DNA from: Membranipora membranacea
Taxonomy: Eukaryota; Bryozoa; Gymnolaemata; Cheilostomatida; Membraniporidae
NCBI GenBank assembly: GCA_914767715.1
Contig: OU612073.1
Coordinates: 5,456,001-5,520,000 of the forward strand
DNA: 64,000 nt
Direction: 5' to 3'
Under the pieces are notes generated by a model. That model worked only from the letters and a program-made list of their open reading frames with translations. It had not been told where the DNA came from and did not search any database. How positions within the stretch are numbered: position 1 is the stretch's first letter; each line of letters starts with the position of its first letter. The position numbers and the translations under genes were made by a program. Below, piece by piece: positions 1 through 12,954 of this stretch.

Positions 1-3000
1 GGCACTTCTGATTCTACTAGTCTGTCTGGAGTCTTCACTTCACCCAGCTATCCTAACCCTTACAGAGCTGGAATAAACTGTATACTCTACACCTTCATAG
101 CACCTGCCAACTCTAACATGATAGTAGAGCTCATCTTTCAAGACTTGGATCTAGGCGAGATCAATGACTACGGCAAGTAAGTACAGTAAAATCACATTGA
201 CACTGACATCTCATGTCAAGTGCTAGTAGAGATTATTGCTGGCAAGCATGAAAAAGGTATTATGGGATAGTGGCAAAAGGCAAAACTTGGTGTTAGTTAA
301 TTAAGAAACTGATTCTCCCTACTAACTAAGGTCTTTACATATCTCACTGGGATATGTTGAAAGGATAAACAACTTTATTCTTCATCATATTGACAGCTGC
401 ATTCAAAGAAGTACAAATCGAGGGATGCATGGCTATGTTGACAGAATAGAAAAATAATGATATCATGGCGATTCCCTTGAGATAATAATTCGTTGAATTG
501 GATCGTAATAAGTGAGCGTATAACTAGTGGTCTGATTCACAAAGCTTGTTCACTAAAAATTGGCAGCATCATCATAGTCAGGGATCATGACACCTGCGAG
601 TTAATTGCTTTTAAAGCTGACTTTTTTATTGGTTCGATGTAATGAAGAAAAAACTTTCACTGTAGCTAAGCAGATAGGTAATTTTAATAAACAGGTTGCT
701 GTAAATTTACTTCTACTAACTGTCATTTATTGCGGTAGAATTCCCAGCAATTTTCTTGTCAAGCCCCAAGTTTTTATGTAAAGTTTTGTCTTGGGTTGTA
801 AAGTTGTCCCGTTTATATGCGTGTAGCGGGACCAGAACATCAGCTAATAGAACATAATCTATATTTCTTTCAGCTGTAATTCAGGAGATAAGCTTCTAGT
901 TTACCTGAATCAGATGACACCAACTATAAACAAACGAGACCCTGCTAACACTCAGATATGTGGTAATATCAGCACTATGGCGAGGCAGACTTTTTATTCA
1001 GTAGGACATGTAGCGATGTTAGCTTTGTCTACAGATCGGAACACTCTACCTCACACTGGCTTTAAGGGAATATACAACTTTGTGGACTCAAGTAAGTGTC
1101 ACGAGTGAAATGTCATGTAGGGCAGAAAGCACTCACCAACTGAAAAATTTTATCATTCCAAGTCAACTCAGTGCGACATCACCGAGCAAGTGATGCTGAG
1201 TTTTTTCAGAGCCTCAGCTTGAGAAAATTGTGATATGGACAGTTGAGCTAATTAGGTGTGGCTTATTCTCAACTGCACTGTTACTTCTTAAAATTGTTGT
1301 CTGAACAAAATGCGGCGGCCGGCCGGCCCGGTGGGTACTGTGGTTGAAAGTCTGTGTTTTAGGGGAACACTCTTACATCTAATAAAAATGACCAGCCTTT
1401 AGCCCCCTTAGCACCTGCCTAGCCTCCTAGCACCTGCCTAGGTATGCCAATTTGGTTTTCACAGCTCTGTAATTATAGCAAATTAAGAATTATCATACTC
1501 TTTGTTTTCAATTTTTGAGTAAATTCCAGAAGATCTTTTGGTGGAATGTTAATAATAACCCTCAATTTTACTTAATTATGACTGGTATACTAATGAGGTG
1601 CCTGTAGCCTTAAGGTCTGTAGTTTAACTTTCAAGTAGCTTTGAATGCCATCTGTGCAGCGAAAATCATATCTTTAAACTCAGCTTAATAGGAAACAAAC
1701 AACTATATATCCTTCCTGTGTGACGGGTGAGAAAAACTCCCAGTGAATCCCCAGAGCTTACTCAACAATAAATTTCTATTTTAAATAGGCGTTTGCAATT
1801 TGTATGTTTGTGGGGGCGATATACTGTTGTGGAGTTTAATCCAGCTCAGTACCATAATGTTGAAAGAAATATCATACAAGTGGTTGGAGGGTTGCTTTGT
1901 TTTCTACTGGTCGGTTTTTGATCATGTTTGAACCTTATTTGTCACTTTGTTTCTGACAAAACAAAGGATGGGATGCCGCTAAAGATGGACACGAGTTGCC
2001 CGAAATCCTCATACTGAGAGTGTGATACATCCTAGAAAACTAGAATGCATCTTAGAGGTGTGGCCTTAGAGGATTTCTGAAGTTAAGTGTGCAGCGAGCT
2101 GCCACAAACTGAAACAGGCATTCGATCTTAGCCAATAGGCCGTGAAATTTATTTGTTGTTGGCAGCGAGTTGTAATATATTTTCTTTTTCACACAGGAGA
2201 GTTTGATACAGATGGTATAAGACAGAGAGGGCCACAATGTACTTATTACTTCTTATCCGCAGCCAGAAAACAAGGGAAATTCTTCTCACCTGGCTACCCG
2301 CAGGTTTGTCTCCACATGCTAGTTATTAGCTTATACTAAGAAGGTTGTACCATTTCAGCAAGAATTGTACTTTCAAAACTTGGTCATTATCCGTAAGTGA
2401 TCAAGGGAGATAACTCAAAAAAATATGACCTCATGATTTTCTCACTCACAACAAACTTAATGGCAGGCGGGTTTATGGAGAGATAATTAAGACTTTGATA
2501 CCTTATGGTGAATGTAGCAGTAGCATGGAACATAAACAGCTTGTAATGAAACACCACCACTGCTAGTAGGGGAAGAGATAGCCATGTCACGCAGCCACCC
2601 AAAACCGTGGTCGCCTGACTAAGCTAGTGTAGAGGGGTATAAACTATACTAGACCGGAAAGTCACCTCACGGACAAACAGTAGTGGTTGTGTCCCCCTGT
2701 TTATTATACCCTGGATGAGTAAGCATTTGCAGGAGGTAAACTTGGTCATTTCTGCAAGCTGAAAGGGTTGAAATTTATGGCTAGCTATCACTCAATCGCC
2801 CTCATTACTTCATAATATATACTCTCACCTTTGCTAGTGAATATGTTGTAGCTAGCGTTCAGTCATCCCTGAGTCAATAGGTAACCAGGTTCTATCTAAA
2901 ATTTACTCCTCTTGGGTATGTATGTATGTATACACATTGAATGTTTTCAACTCTGTCTCGTTATAGAATTATCCAGCAAGTGTAAACTGTGCGTGGATAT

Positions 3001-6000
3001 TCAAAGGTGACTGGGATGAGAAAGTGCAGATAACTTTTGTGAAGATAGATATGAGTACACAAGGATTAAAAGACTACACGTAAGTGATTTTCACCTCTCA
3101 AGATTTTTTATAGATCAGAGCACGCCAAATGGAAGTGCCCAGCCGAGGTCCTCGGCTGCTCTTGTTTATTATGTCAAGATAACAGCAATTACTTTGTATT
3201 TCAAGAAGCCTTGGAGTTACCATTGGATGGAAGCCAAGCAGGAAACACCGCCCAACAATCTCCTGCTTGCTAGCTCGGACAGCGTTCAATATAACCTACG
3301 CACACCCTGTTTGGACTTTTGTGAGCATAAACTCCACCAAAAAATAGCGTCACAATATGACAGATGACTTGAACTTTGCTAATCTCGACTATACAAAAGC
3401 TCATATCACAATGATATTTCGTCTCTGCCTTTTCTTAGTATACCCATATGCAGCCCTAGTACAAATAGTATTCAATGAGCTAAAGAAACGCAGAATTCTG
3501 TTTTCTAGGAGCGATAATTTGATAAGATCTTACAATCATCCTAATAGGTAAGAGGTTGCTCTGCTACCCAAGCTTCGATCTCTTCCCAGCTCTATTTTGC
3601 ATGCAGCAATTTCCTTTTACAGCTTATCGATGGCTAATTATAAAATAACTCTTTCATCCAGCTATAACCTATTCCTTTCTTTGCTTCTACTTAACTTTAC
3701 CCATCACCCTTTGGTTGACTTCTAAAAGTCTGCTTCCAGTATAACTTTTGTTCGGTACAGCAATGTTTAGATACAGGTGAGTTGTGGGTAGGGGATAGCG
3801 GGTAGCGGGGAGGGGGTAGCGGGTAGGGGGAGCGGATTGGTGGTTTGAATCCTCATGTTGAATGAAGATACTAATAGTATAACTTATTTCTTCTTGACGG
3901 TACAACGACCGATGATAATCGCCTTCTATCATTCAGACAGGATCTCTAACTAGACTACCCGATTGTTTTCCGTGACATATTCCCATGTGAAATCTTTGCT
4001 AAGATGTCATTGTTGACCACTGTACAGATATCCAATCGCATGTCACGTTATTAGTGATTAACTCTAATTACTGGATGTGATATCGACAAATTAGCAATTA
4101 CCGAGTCAGTTAATAAGCTATAGACGAGCCAGGGTCTGCGTTTCATGCGGTGCAAATGAATTGTGTGGGTCACAAGGGTTGAAGTGAAAAAAACAACTCC
4201 GTTAGCAAAGGAAAGGGCTTGTGAAATAATTACACTTTTTGGATTACTTTCTTTTTTCAAGATACATTATTTGGCAAACTAAATAACTTTTGGGAAAATG
4301 TCATACATATATGACTGCATCTGTGGCTCACAGGAAAATAGATTGGCGCACTTTTGAGCATGAAAATAGTTCACAAGTTTATCGTGACGGACAATGAGAA
4401 AGAGAACAAGGAACACGTCATTGTTAAACGGGGATGCTGACAAAAGCTTAGGCCAATCAGGTGCAGTCTGTCTTGGACAGAAAGTGCTGAATGCCATCAT
4501 CGATGCAGACAGCCATGTCAGAAATTGCATGTTACAGTCAGGCAGTTCCCACCATCAATAATACATACCAAGAAGAGCATCGAATTTTTAACCACGGAAA
4601 TCTGACATAACTTTATCATAAGTTACGGCCTGGCTATAACATGCATTGGTCTTTGGGTAGTCTTTAATATTTGAATGGCGAGATAATTGCAAAAATTTCA
4701 TTCCAATTTTACATCCATTCATGTTGCATTTTCTTTGTACATTCTTCCACAGGACATGCGACACAGGCACTAAACACATTGACAGTATATCTGTGTATGA
4801 TGGAGATAGTCGCAGCGCCCCAATCATATCACGATACTGTGGGAGACGTGACCATCAAGAGGTTCTGTCCACAGAGAGGCGACTACGCATAGAGTTCACA
4901 AGCAACCAGATCGCATACAAGATGTCAGGGTTTGCTGCACTGTTCAAGTTCGTCAAAATTACACCAGGTAATATATAGTAAATAGTTGATAGAATTCAGT
5001 ATTCCCCAACTGTAGAAATAAGGTAATACAAGTTAGACATGGATTTACGGCTAGAGGAATAGTTGATGTATTGATTCAGTTCCATGACAATTTGAATTTC
5101 AGTAAAATTGACAAGCTTCTTTTCTCGACGGTTAGGGAAGCGTTGGATCTCTAATTTAATTACTGAGTTATCTTCCTCTGATAAATAAGAGGGTAACTCC
5201 TAATTACCAGTTTGGTCACAAATTTAAGTCAAGGATCTGATGCTTTTTTCAGTAGACAAGCTGGAATCATGCGACCAAACATTGAACTCAACCTATCAGA
5301 AATCAGGAGTTATCACATCTGAAGGCTACCCTCGTCCCTATAAGGCTGGTACTGTATGCAGTTATCGACTCTATGGAGCTATAAATGAGAGGGTGGCTAT
5401 AAAATTCACAGACTTCCAGCTTAGCTCATCTCAAGATAGTACAAGTCTCCCTGGGTGTGTGAGAAGATAGGAGCCTTATAAACCTGTTAGGTGAACATAA
5501 ATAGGGCATGGTTATGCGTATCCCACAATGCAATTTTTTAGAATATGCAATATGATAGCATAACTTGATGACTTTGAAAATCCAGGTCAAAGTTACATTT
5601 TTGGAATGCTATTCATATAACTTTTAGATGAGTTTTCCTTTTCAATCATGAGTATAATATTTATGAGTTGATTGAAACAATGGCTTAAGATATCTCTAGA
5701 TATCTCTAGACTGTAAGTTATATTTAAACATTGCTTCTATTGCAGAGCATGTTATCCTTGAATTTGGTTAATTTTCTGAAAACTCGGTTTTTTGAGATTC
5801 GCCATGTTGTTGTACCGAATAGATATCTCAAGCGTCTAAGTGCGGTTTGTCCAACAGCCAGGAGATTATTATTTTAGGTGGCGGCTTGGCGACAAGGAAT
5901 CCAGAATGTCTGGCCTACTGTACACATAAATATTTTCATAATACATATCTCAACTTAACTGATGAGGCAATCATTAGTTATAAAAAAAAATCTAAGCCAG

Positions 6001-6047
6001 GAACTATTATCAGTATCGGTGTACTACTGTACCGGGTTCTTATGTAA
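1..6047 (+). CDS. Three-CUB-domain secreted protein, copy A (5' part outside window)
   Basis: Exons: 1-176 (partial), 874-1091, 2197-2303, 2967-3079, 4753-4967, 5253-5454, 5858-6047 with stop TAA. All junctions are GT-AG and phases agree. The product has three CUB domains, the extracellular beta-sandwich fold used in protein-protein and carbohydrate binding. CUB1 (exons 1-2) has the signature SPSYPNPYRAGINC; CUB2 starts QCTYYF and contains SPGYPQNYPASVNC; CUB3 starts ESCDQTL and contains SEGYPRPYKAGTVC. The last exon gives the CUB3 C-terminal strands with PECLAYC and ends shortly after. No protease, EGF or membrane segment follows, so the protein is probably secreted. Relative to copy B, the fifth listed exon has one extra codon (one more Arg before LRIEF). 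Exon 1 with the signal peptide must lie upstream of the window. CUB assignment is firm; the biological role is unknown. Confidence 0.85.
3783..3834 (+). repeat. G-rich GGGTAGC minisatellite in CUB intron
   Basis: Degenerate tandem units of the type GGGTAGCGGG occupy about 52 bp in the large CUB intron 3080-4752. The matching copy B array (36511-36590) is about 80 bp. Runs of G3-G5 could form a G-quadruplex on this strand (inference). Confidence 0.75.
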
Positions 6048-6122
6048 TGAAATTAATTATCAGCTAGTTTAAATGTCTTCTCCAATCACTTATTGTAAGG
6101 GTCAATCACTTATTGTATGGCC

Positions 6123-6128
6123 AATAAA
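6123..6128 (+). promoter_or_regulatory. Polyadenylation signal AATAAA, CUB gene copy A
   Basis: A canonical AATAAA lies 75 bp after the CUB stop codon and is also present in copy B at 38806-38811. It is the first such hexamer after the stop. Confidence 0.6.
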
Positions 6129-6164
6129 ATTATAAAAAAAATTATTTTGTAATTATATGGCCGC

Positions 6165-6891
6165 TGTAACGATACTAGACAAGAGGTAGCACAACTCCTT
6201 GTTATTCACAATTCCGCCAGACGAATTATGTAATTTCTGGAGAACTTAACCGATTAAATCTATTTTCAGACTCAGAGAAAATACCGAGTAAAATATTATT
6301 ATTATATAATTTTCACCGGTTACCAACGGTGCTGGAAAACATGCAATCTACTCTGCAACGGATTGCAAGTGCATGCCAGACCGTCCATAAACAATTTCAC
6401 TCTAATGTATGTTTGCCTCATTTGCCATTTATGAAAATGAATTGTTCTGTTGCCCTGTCCCCGTATTATATGCCCAGTCTGACTGATGTACCGCCCTCGG
6501 CCTTAGTTAGGATATATATATTATACTTTTTATATGTTAATCATGCCGTATATAAACCGATGCACGTACTGATTGAGGGATTCCGGAGTGCGCTGGTTAT
6601 TATTAACCATTTTAAATTGAGTAAATAGACCGTTTTTATTTCTAGATTAAATACTTTTTATTGGGTACATTTTTATGTGTTAGGACTCTGTCTCTTATTA
6701 TAAAAATAATTAAACTGGAATCATTGCTGCAATTCAACTTGAGTATTTAATTTAGTTAGGAGTATTAATAATGAGAAACATGTAAGAAATCACCATCACT
6801 CAATACTTGGTGCGCCCTGCGCCGGCCGTGCTACTTGATTAAAGGTGGAACGGTCCAACCATCACATCATTAAGGGTGCCTACCCACTACA
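6165..6891. mobile_element. Solo LTR of an LTR retrotransposon (copy A only)
   Basis: This 727-bp block begins TGTAACGATA and ends CCCACTACA, the TG...CA ends typical of an LTR. It is flanked by the 5-bp direct repeat GCCGC (6160-6164 and 6892-6896). Copy B has one GCCGC and no insert at 38842-38850, a clean empty site. There is no internal gag/pol region, so it is a solo LTR left by recombination, or possibly a non-autonomous element. The superfamily (Ty3/Gypsy likely) is inferred. The 99-codon frame inside it is not a gene. It lies 36 bp beyond the CUB polyadenylation signal. Confidence 0.82.
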
Positions 6892-6896
6892 GCCGC

Positions 6897-9636
6897 AACA
6901 TATCTTGGAACTGGAGTAGCAATTTTGACACTTCCTATGTAAAAACCAAAACAGACTTATGTCTAAAAACTGCAGTATGCTGCAAAAACCATCAACTCAG
7001 CAGAAATACTGGTTTATCTAATCTTCTTGAGTTTTGTGATGTCATTTTACCTCATGATTTGATTGTGTACATGTCTGTATCCCCATGTTTCATGTGTATG
7101 ACAAAGTACAGGGTGGGTGCGGGAGGGGTGCTGTTGCATCCTTCCAGGGGTTATAGTGTAAATAAAGTTCATACAGGACTGTTTTGATGGAGAAGGAAGT
7201 ATTTTCGCGAAGAGAAAAAAATTTTTTAAATATTTTCTGTGTCCTGTCAAAGTTTTCACCTTACAGCTCCCGCCCTCTCTCAAAGGAGGGAAATTTTTGC
7301 AAATGATTGTGAAATGAAGAATTCAATATGGAACATTTCAGCCATAATGCGGAGCAATTGTCACAAAGGGAATTTTTGTCCACAGAGACTGTTTTGCAAA
7401 AAAAATAAATTACTATAATGAAACTTGTAATTTTAACATTCAAAGGTCGCTGTTTTGTGTTATTTCGAAAGGGCAACAACTTGATAAAGTAATAAGAGTG
7501 GCTGGGAAGCTTAGCTACATGCATAATACAGAATGGCCACTATTTAGAAATATCTTGAGCTTATAGAGCGCTATGCATACTTGGTTCTCCACATTAAAAA
7601 AGGGGAATCAAAATTAATGTATAAAAAGTTTTACAGGCATAAGGCCCCAATTAGGCCCGCAAAATATTACCCATTAGGCCCGCACTGGCAAAAAGGCCGC
7701 AGGTTGCCCACAGCCGGTCTATACAATGATGATCATGCTATTGAATAGGGTCCTTTGATGTAGGATTAATTGGAATAGTTACCTAACCACAACCTAATGT
7801 TTGTTTTACAAACATTGATATTTATTAGCGAGAGCATCATATTAGCTGGCAAACTCATTCATGGTTATCAAGTTGGCCCTCAGACTTGAATCATGACTGA
7901 GCTGGCTCTTGACTGAGAGGGCAACTTCCAATTTAATTTTAAAATGTGCTGTATTCAGCAGGTTTTCAGTTTATGGCCAACTCAGAAACCGGTGCTACAT
8001 CCAAAACAATGCTATTTTTCATCATTTTTTTCATATTTTTTTACCCCTGCAAAGTCCTGAACCTCCAAGGTGTCAGGAATCCTTTAAGGCCAGCTGTGGA
8101 TGCCATCACCGGGCTTAGGGATGTTGGCGTCTCCACATCTATAGTCTGATCACATTCTATAGATGGAGGATTCTGTCATTGATCTCATACACGGCTCCAA
8201 GTTGGTTTCCATGCTTGTCAAAATAGGAAAAGAAGAGACTTGAAGGGCTTGAGAAAATATGCCTTAAGGATTATGTTGCCATTTGTAGAAATGTTATGAT
8301 GAGCGGCTTGCGGCAGTGAATTTAACAGAACATATGCTGCCTCAACTATGTCCATAATGTAACGGAGCACACCAGCCATCCACTTCACCATTACCTACAT
8401 TCAAACCTTGTTACATCATAAAACCCCGGCCCTTCCTTAATTTAACACAGCTCTTTGCGGAAAAAGCCTTTTTTTAAAAATTCACCTAACTACATCAATA
8501 CCTTTCTTATTTTTTGATGTTATTTACAAATACATGTTAATATTTGCTCCTTGAATTCATCGGTGTTAAAAATTATTTATCAAAATTGAAAAAACTAAGA
8601 AGCATAGAAAAAGAAATCATTATTTAATAATAAATTACATAGCGCAAAATACTATATTTGTTCGAAGCGCATCTGTAGTCCTCATAAGTTGTGCAGTAGC
8701 ATCCAGATTGGCAATATATCCCAAATTCGTTTGTTAAGTGACATTTATCATGACTATATCTGAGAGAGAGGGTCGGAGGTTGATTAGTCATCAGAGTGTA
8801 GATCGTAGAAAGGTGAGAACAATGCTCAATACCAGCTATAACATCATGTAAAGTCTGTAAATGAACTTTGATGTTGCCAATGTTTGCTGAAGTTGGAGTG
8901 ATCATTTGCTTGTTGAGGCACATCAAGTGACAAATGCACAAAACATGACACCATGTGAAAAACGTAACAAACTCTGGACAAAGTGTGACAACGTGCAAAA
9001 CCGACAACAATACGAAATGGGTCATTTCGGTGTAAATATCCAAATTTCCTTACCTACTATATCGGTTTTTGTTGCTAGAAAATTGGGGCATGTGACAACC
9101 CAAATGACTGTCAATGATATGACAGCAAGCGGATAGCCTTGCCCCAGTAATTGCACCTGCAATAAACACGCTTGGAAAAAATATATACGCTACTCAATGC
9201 TAATGTTGAACTTGATGTGTTTAGGGAATTATGAATAATCATAAAATGGAATTGAGGGTTTTGTTTTGACTTCTGAAAATATCTTAAGATATCCAAAATA
9301 CACACTGCTGCTATGTTATAGACAGCAAAATGTGTGGTGTAACATTACTATGAGACTTAATCATAACGAACAAAACTGCATGCCCACCATAAAATAAATG
9401 AAGAAGTTCATTGATCAAGAGATATACAAGAGAGATACAAGAGATAAAACAAGAGTCAACATAATAGCAATGTTACCAAAGTGAAACTGATACATGTGTG
9501 TAACTAGCCTAGGCCTGATCTCTTGTGTAGGGGGTATGTCATAACACCCCAGACAGCCTGCCAAGGCTGTGTAAATATTCCTCACTTTACCTTTAACTAT
9601 AACAATATTTAAATACAGTGCAGTAACATGTTCAAG
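6897..9636. other. Intergenic spacer without a supported gene (copy A)
   Basis: No splice-consistent coding region was found. Several chance frames exist. The longest, on the minus strand at 8624-9043 (139 codons), is frameshifted in copy B and gains several amino-acid changes over a short length, so it does not look constrained. The stretch 7633-7720 has GGCC-rich short repeats. The empty site for a copy-B hAT element is at 9024-9031 (ATTTCGGT). Confidence 0.6.
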
Positions 9637-9784
9637 GATTGGTTGGGTCATTTTCATGTAGGTGTCTGATTGGTTTGGTCATTTTCATGTAGGTGTCTGA
9701 TTGGTTGGGTCATTTTCATGTAGGTGTCTGATTGATTGGGCCATTTTCATGTAGGTGTCTGATTGGTTGGGTCATTTTCATTTC
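9637..9784 (+). repeat. 31-bp minisatellite, about 4.7 units (copy A)
   Basis: The unit reads GATTGGTTGGGTCATTTTCA followed by TGTAGGTGTCT. The copies are almost identical, with single-base variants such as GATTGATTGGGCC. Copy B has the same unit number at 42015-42161. Confidence 0.95.
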
Positions 9785-9842
9785 CAGTTATAGACTTTTT
9801 GTAACCTACCAATATCGGACAGCTTGAGATGACATTGACCTC

Positions 9843-9931
9843 GGGTCATTTTCATTATGTCGGTCATTTTCATTCCAGGTTATTTTCATCTCAGGTCATT
9901 TTCATTCTGGGTCATTTTCATAGTGATTCGA
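9843..9931 (+). repeat. Degenerate GGTCATTTTCATT tandem repeat (copy A)
   Basis: Five loosely spaced units of GGTCATTTTCAT(T) share the core of the neighbouring 31-bp minisatellite, so the two arrays probably have one origin. The copy B counterpart is 42231-42310. Confidence 0.85.
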
Positions 9932-10125
9932 TAGTTCACTCCGTTGGCCTCGTTTTGAATGAGGAAGTTTCAGCACAAACTTTTCCATTAGAAATTTTTG
10001 AGGTGAGTTGTTTCACTATTTTTGCAAGCCATCCCAGCGGGCAAATAGTTGTCTAAACTGAGTTGGAAAGAGGTTACCGGTAGAGGCTGAACACTGTTGC
10101 CAATAGTATGCCATATGGACCGGTG

Positions 10126-10163
10126 GAAGAGGTTGCCAAAAAGGGATTTTTAGCAACCTCTTC
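10126..10163. repeat. Short hairpin AAGAGGTTGC/GCAACCTCTT (copy A)
   Basis: An inverted repeat with arms of about 16 bp (one mismatch) reads AAGAGGTTGCCAAAAA and TTTTTAGCAACCTCTT around a short loop. It is retained in copy B with one change. It may be a foldback fragment of a transposon; no gene is attached to it. Confidence 0.6.
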
Positions 10164-10760
10164 AAGAAGTTTAATAGAGGTTTTATATCCTTCTCAGGGA
10201 AGGATATATCAGGGATATTATTAATTGTCTCTATCCAATATTATCCGATATTAAGATTATATCGTTAAATTATTTGTTATATTTATTTATTTTATAAAAT
10301 TACCTAGAAGGCCTGTGGGAGAGGGAGTAAGAGGTACTGGCTGAGTGGGGTCTGTAGTGTGCTTCTGCCTTGCTAAGAGCATTTAGCATTTGGTATTTAG
10401 ATACCTAGCAAAAATAATTAATTCATAATTTAACAAATGTATCACTTCCTGACCACCACTTGTTGTGTTGCGTATTAAGTGGTGCCAGAAGCAATTGATT
10501 CAATCAATTGCCACGTCTTATTTGCCTATTTCAAATTTCTTGGATGTGATACTGGTTCACAGGAATTAATTGAGGATGCTCATGTCTTATTTGATTACTT
10601 GGTGTCTGGATGTAAAGCATTCTCAAAAACAAGCACTTCGCTAGGGGAGACAAATGCTACATTGGTCTGCAAATTACATCGACCTAACCGTGACAACCAT
10701 TTTTACACTCAGCCTAGACCTCTAGGATTGGTACTGCAGTAAATTTGTACCATCGAAACC

Positions 10761-12249
10761 CAGGGCTCTCAACCTGGGAGGATTCGAAACCTGAGTTTTG
10801 ATATTAGCATGTCATATAGTGGTATTTTAAAGGTGTAAAACACCCTGAGCATAAACAGCTGAGGGTACGCCTGAGATGGCACAGAAATATTGTCGGGTGA
10901 AACCCCTGATATTTGAAGATTATGTGCAAAGAATAGCTGGCAAAGCAAGTCAAAGAATGTATGTTGTTAAAAAAATGTTGCATCTAAGTTCAAAGCCATT
11001 AGCTTTCATGATGTTCAAAGGTTTTGTAGTTTCCCTCTTGATGTACTGTCTGCCTGTTTTGCACATGAGCATATGTACCATAGACAAGAAATTACTAAGG
11101 AAAGTTTTTAATGTTGCCAAGAATTTGAGGCTTGACGTAGGCGACCTCGATATTATTGTGCTGTTTTGCTGATGAGCATCACATCAAACACAATTTTTTT
11201 AGAGCGATGCCCTCAAATGCAAGTTCCATACTCTAGCAACAAGCTCCTTTATTGACAAAGTGTATGCATCCTTTTCTCGCAACATTTCATGTTTGTGATA
11301 GCAAGTAAATCAATAAAAACCTAGAGCATTTCTTGTAAACATAAAATCGTAAACAATTTTAGATTTGATCCAGATGAACCAATTCATATGGACTAACCAA
11401 GGACGTCGCCACAGGCGAAAATGTATCCCCATGATGTTAAAATATGATGGTTGTAGAAATATTGATTTAAAGGCTGACGAGTAGAGGCGCCAGGGTAGAA
11501 AGCCATAATCAATGTAATTTGATGCTATTGAAATCATTGCCTGGATTTATCCGGTTCACCTGCAAAATCACTTTTTTAACATGTCTAAACTTCTATTTAG
11601 ACATAATAATCTATTTCGCAAATCACTGGGATTGGCAGTTCAATAAGAGCATAGCTTATCACAAATGAAATAAAATACCTACAACAAATACCACACATTA
11701 TTCTCATGCAAAAGTTTGATGTTATCTTTATTATTCATCTCAGTGGGGGTCTGGGTGTAATGTGTCGATATTTTATAATGCTTAGAAACCATTGTTTTTA
11801 AACAATTTTATTAATCGTTTCATAAATAGAATTTATTATTATTAGTGTATTCAAATTAGAGACTAGATTCATTCAATCATGTCAAGTTCGTTACGAGCTA
11901 AATTTTAAAAGCATTCTCGAATGCAAATTGGAATTAAGCCATATCGATTTCACATAAATGACTTGAATAGGCAGCGCAGTGAGAGTATTTATAATCTTTG
12001 GTATTATTAGTTTAGGCAGTGCAGTATTATTTACATAGCTTATCACAACTAGAATCTAATACCTGATCATTCATTAATAATATGACATAAATTATTGTAA
12101 GGCAACATTTAGCATTGTTTATATATTATTCATCTCTGCCAATGAGCAAAATCTGAGTTTTTAGCTTACATTCTCAAATCTCCTGAGTAGCCTGAGTTGA
12201 ACCCAAAATCTGAGTAACTCGGGCTAAACCTGAGTGGTTAAGAGCCCTG
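10761..12249. mobile_element. hAT-like TIR element, ~1.49 kb (copy A)
   Basis: The left end CAGGGCTCTCAACC and the right end (reverse complement CAGGGCTCTTAACC) form terminal inverted repeats. Flanking 8-mers TCGAAACC (10753-10760) and TCGAAAAC (12250-12257) match at 7 of 8 positions, as expected for an old hAT insertion. The interior carries a fragment of a non-LTR reverse transcriptase gene but no recognisable transposase, so the element is non-autonomous or a composite. The rest of the interior has no gene. Confidence 0.7.
10876..11172 (+). pseudogene. Non-LTR retrotransposon RT C-terminal fragment (copy A)
   Basis: The 98-codon frame reads like the C-terminal side of a LINE-type reverse transcriptase. 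A motif KASQRMYVVKKML is followed by FVVSLLMYCLPVLHMS and then DKKLLRKVFNVAKNLRL. This matches the usual order 'kasqRly-lrkl ... Y-PV-h-s ... lqk-a' in CR1/Rex/RTE-like elements. The catalytic RT core and the endonuclease are absent, so it is a dead, 5'-truncated fragment lying inside the hAT-like element 10761-12249. Confidence 0.65.
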
Positions 12250-12257
12250 TCGAAAAC

Positions 12258-12954
12258 AATGGGGAGTAAACTGTTCTCATTCTGGAGCCATACTAATAGA
12301 TGGTAAATACATTAATATTTGAGTGTTGGCTATGTGTTGTCAGTCCAGAAAGGTTATTTCTGCAACCGCCAATGGCAAGAAAATAGAGTATAAAAGCAGA
12401 AACATCTACAACCAATTATATCTGTTGCTGGGAAATTGGGATATCTGGCTCCCTCTGGCATACCTATCAAAGACAGGTGATGTCAGAGGATATTGGCCAA
12501 CAATAAAGCTGCCCCTTGGCAACCTCTACAGAAGGTTGCTGGCTAAACCTTGCTGGCTGGGATGATCCATACTTGATGTGTTTTACTTGTCTTATTTAGG
12601 ATCTAGAGCAAATTTAGCTTATTCATAAGGTGTCTTATCTTGATACATCAGTTTTTTAATTTTTTTGGGATCAACTAAGATATTCATGCGATGAACTCGA
12701 AGAGGGAGTTCATTGGTTCATGACTCCTTGCTAACACCAGAGCGCTTTTCTGGAAGACTCTCAAAAATCTGAGCACAGCTTGTGCTAAACTCGAAAAGGT
12801 GATATATCACCTTAAATATATTTTCGTGATGATTATGTTAACTTGTCTTAGAGGCAATGAGTTGGCACAGTATGACTGTGGCCTGTTGACCTGGTATCAC
12901 ACCTATAATGGAGCTATTTTCTTTTAATGATACAGATTTCGGAGGTGCAAAACC
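12258..12954. other. Upstream region of the ankyrin-like gene (copy A)
   Basis: No gene was identified. A splice acceptor-like TTTTAATGATACAG ends at about 12937, just before the start codon, so a 5' non-coding exon further upstream is likely. An 80-codon frame at 12323-12565 is not supported by splice sites or family resemblance. Confidence 0.5.

Noticed and set aside
3357-3551. 64-codon frame in the CUB intron, kept in copy B
   Set aside because: Open in both copies, but short, without family resemblance, and no more conserved than the surrounding intron.
5755-5858. Alternative acceptor at about 5745 for the last CUB exon
   Set aside because: Joining there reaches a stop within a few codons. 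The acceptor at 5857 keeps phase and completes the CUB fold with PECLAYC.
6329-6628. 99-codon frame
   Set aside because: Lies wholly inside the solo LTR and is absent from copy B.
8624-9043. 139-codon minus-strand frame with a Cys-rich end
   Set aside because: Frameshifted in copy B, with several amino-acid changes in a short stretch (including loss of a cysteine); no splice or start support. It behaves like non-coding spacer.
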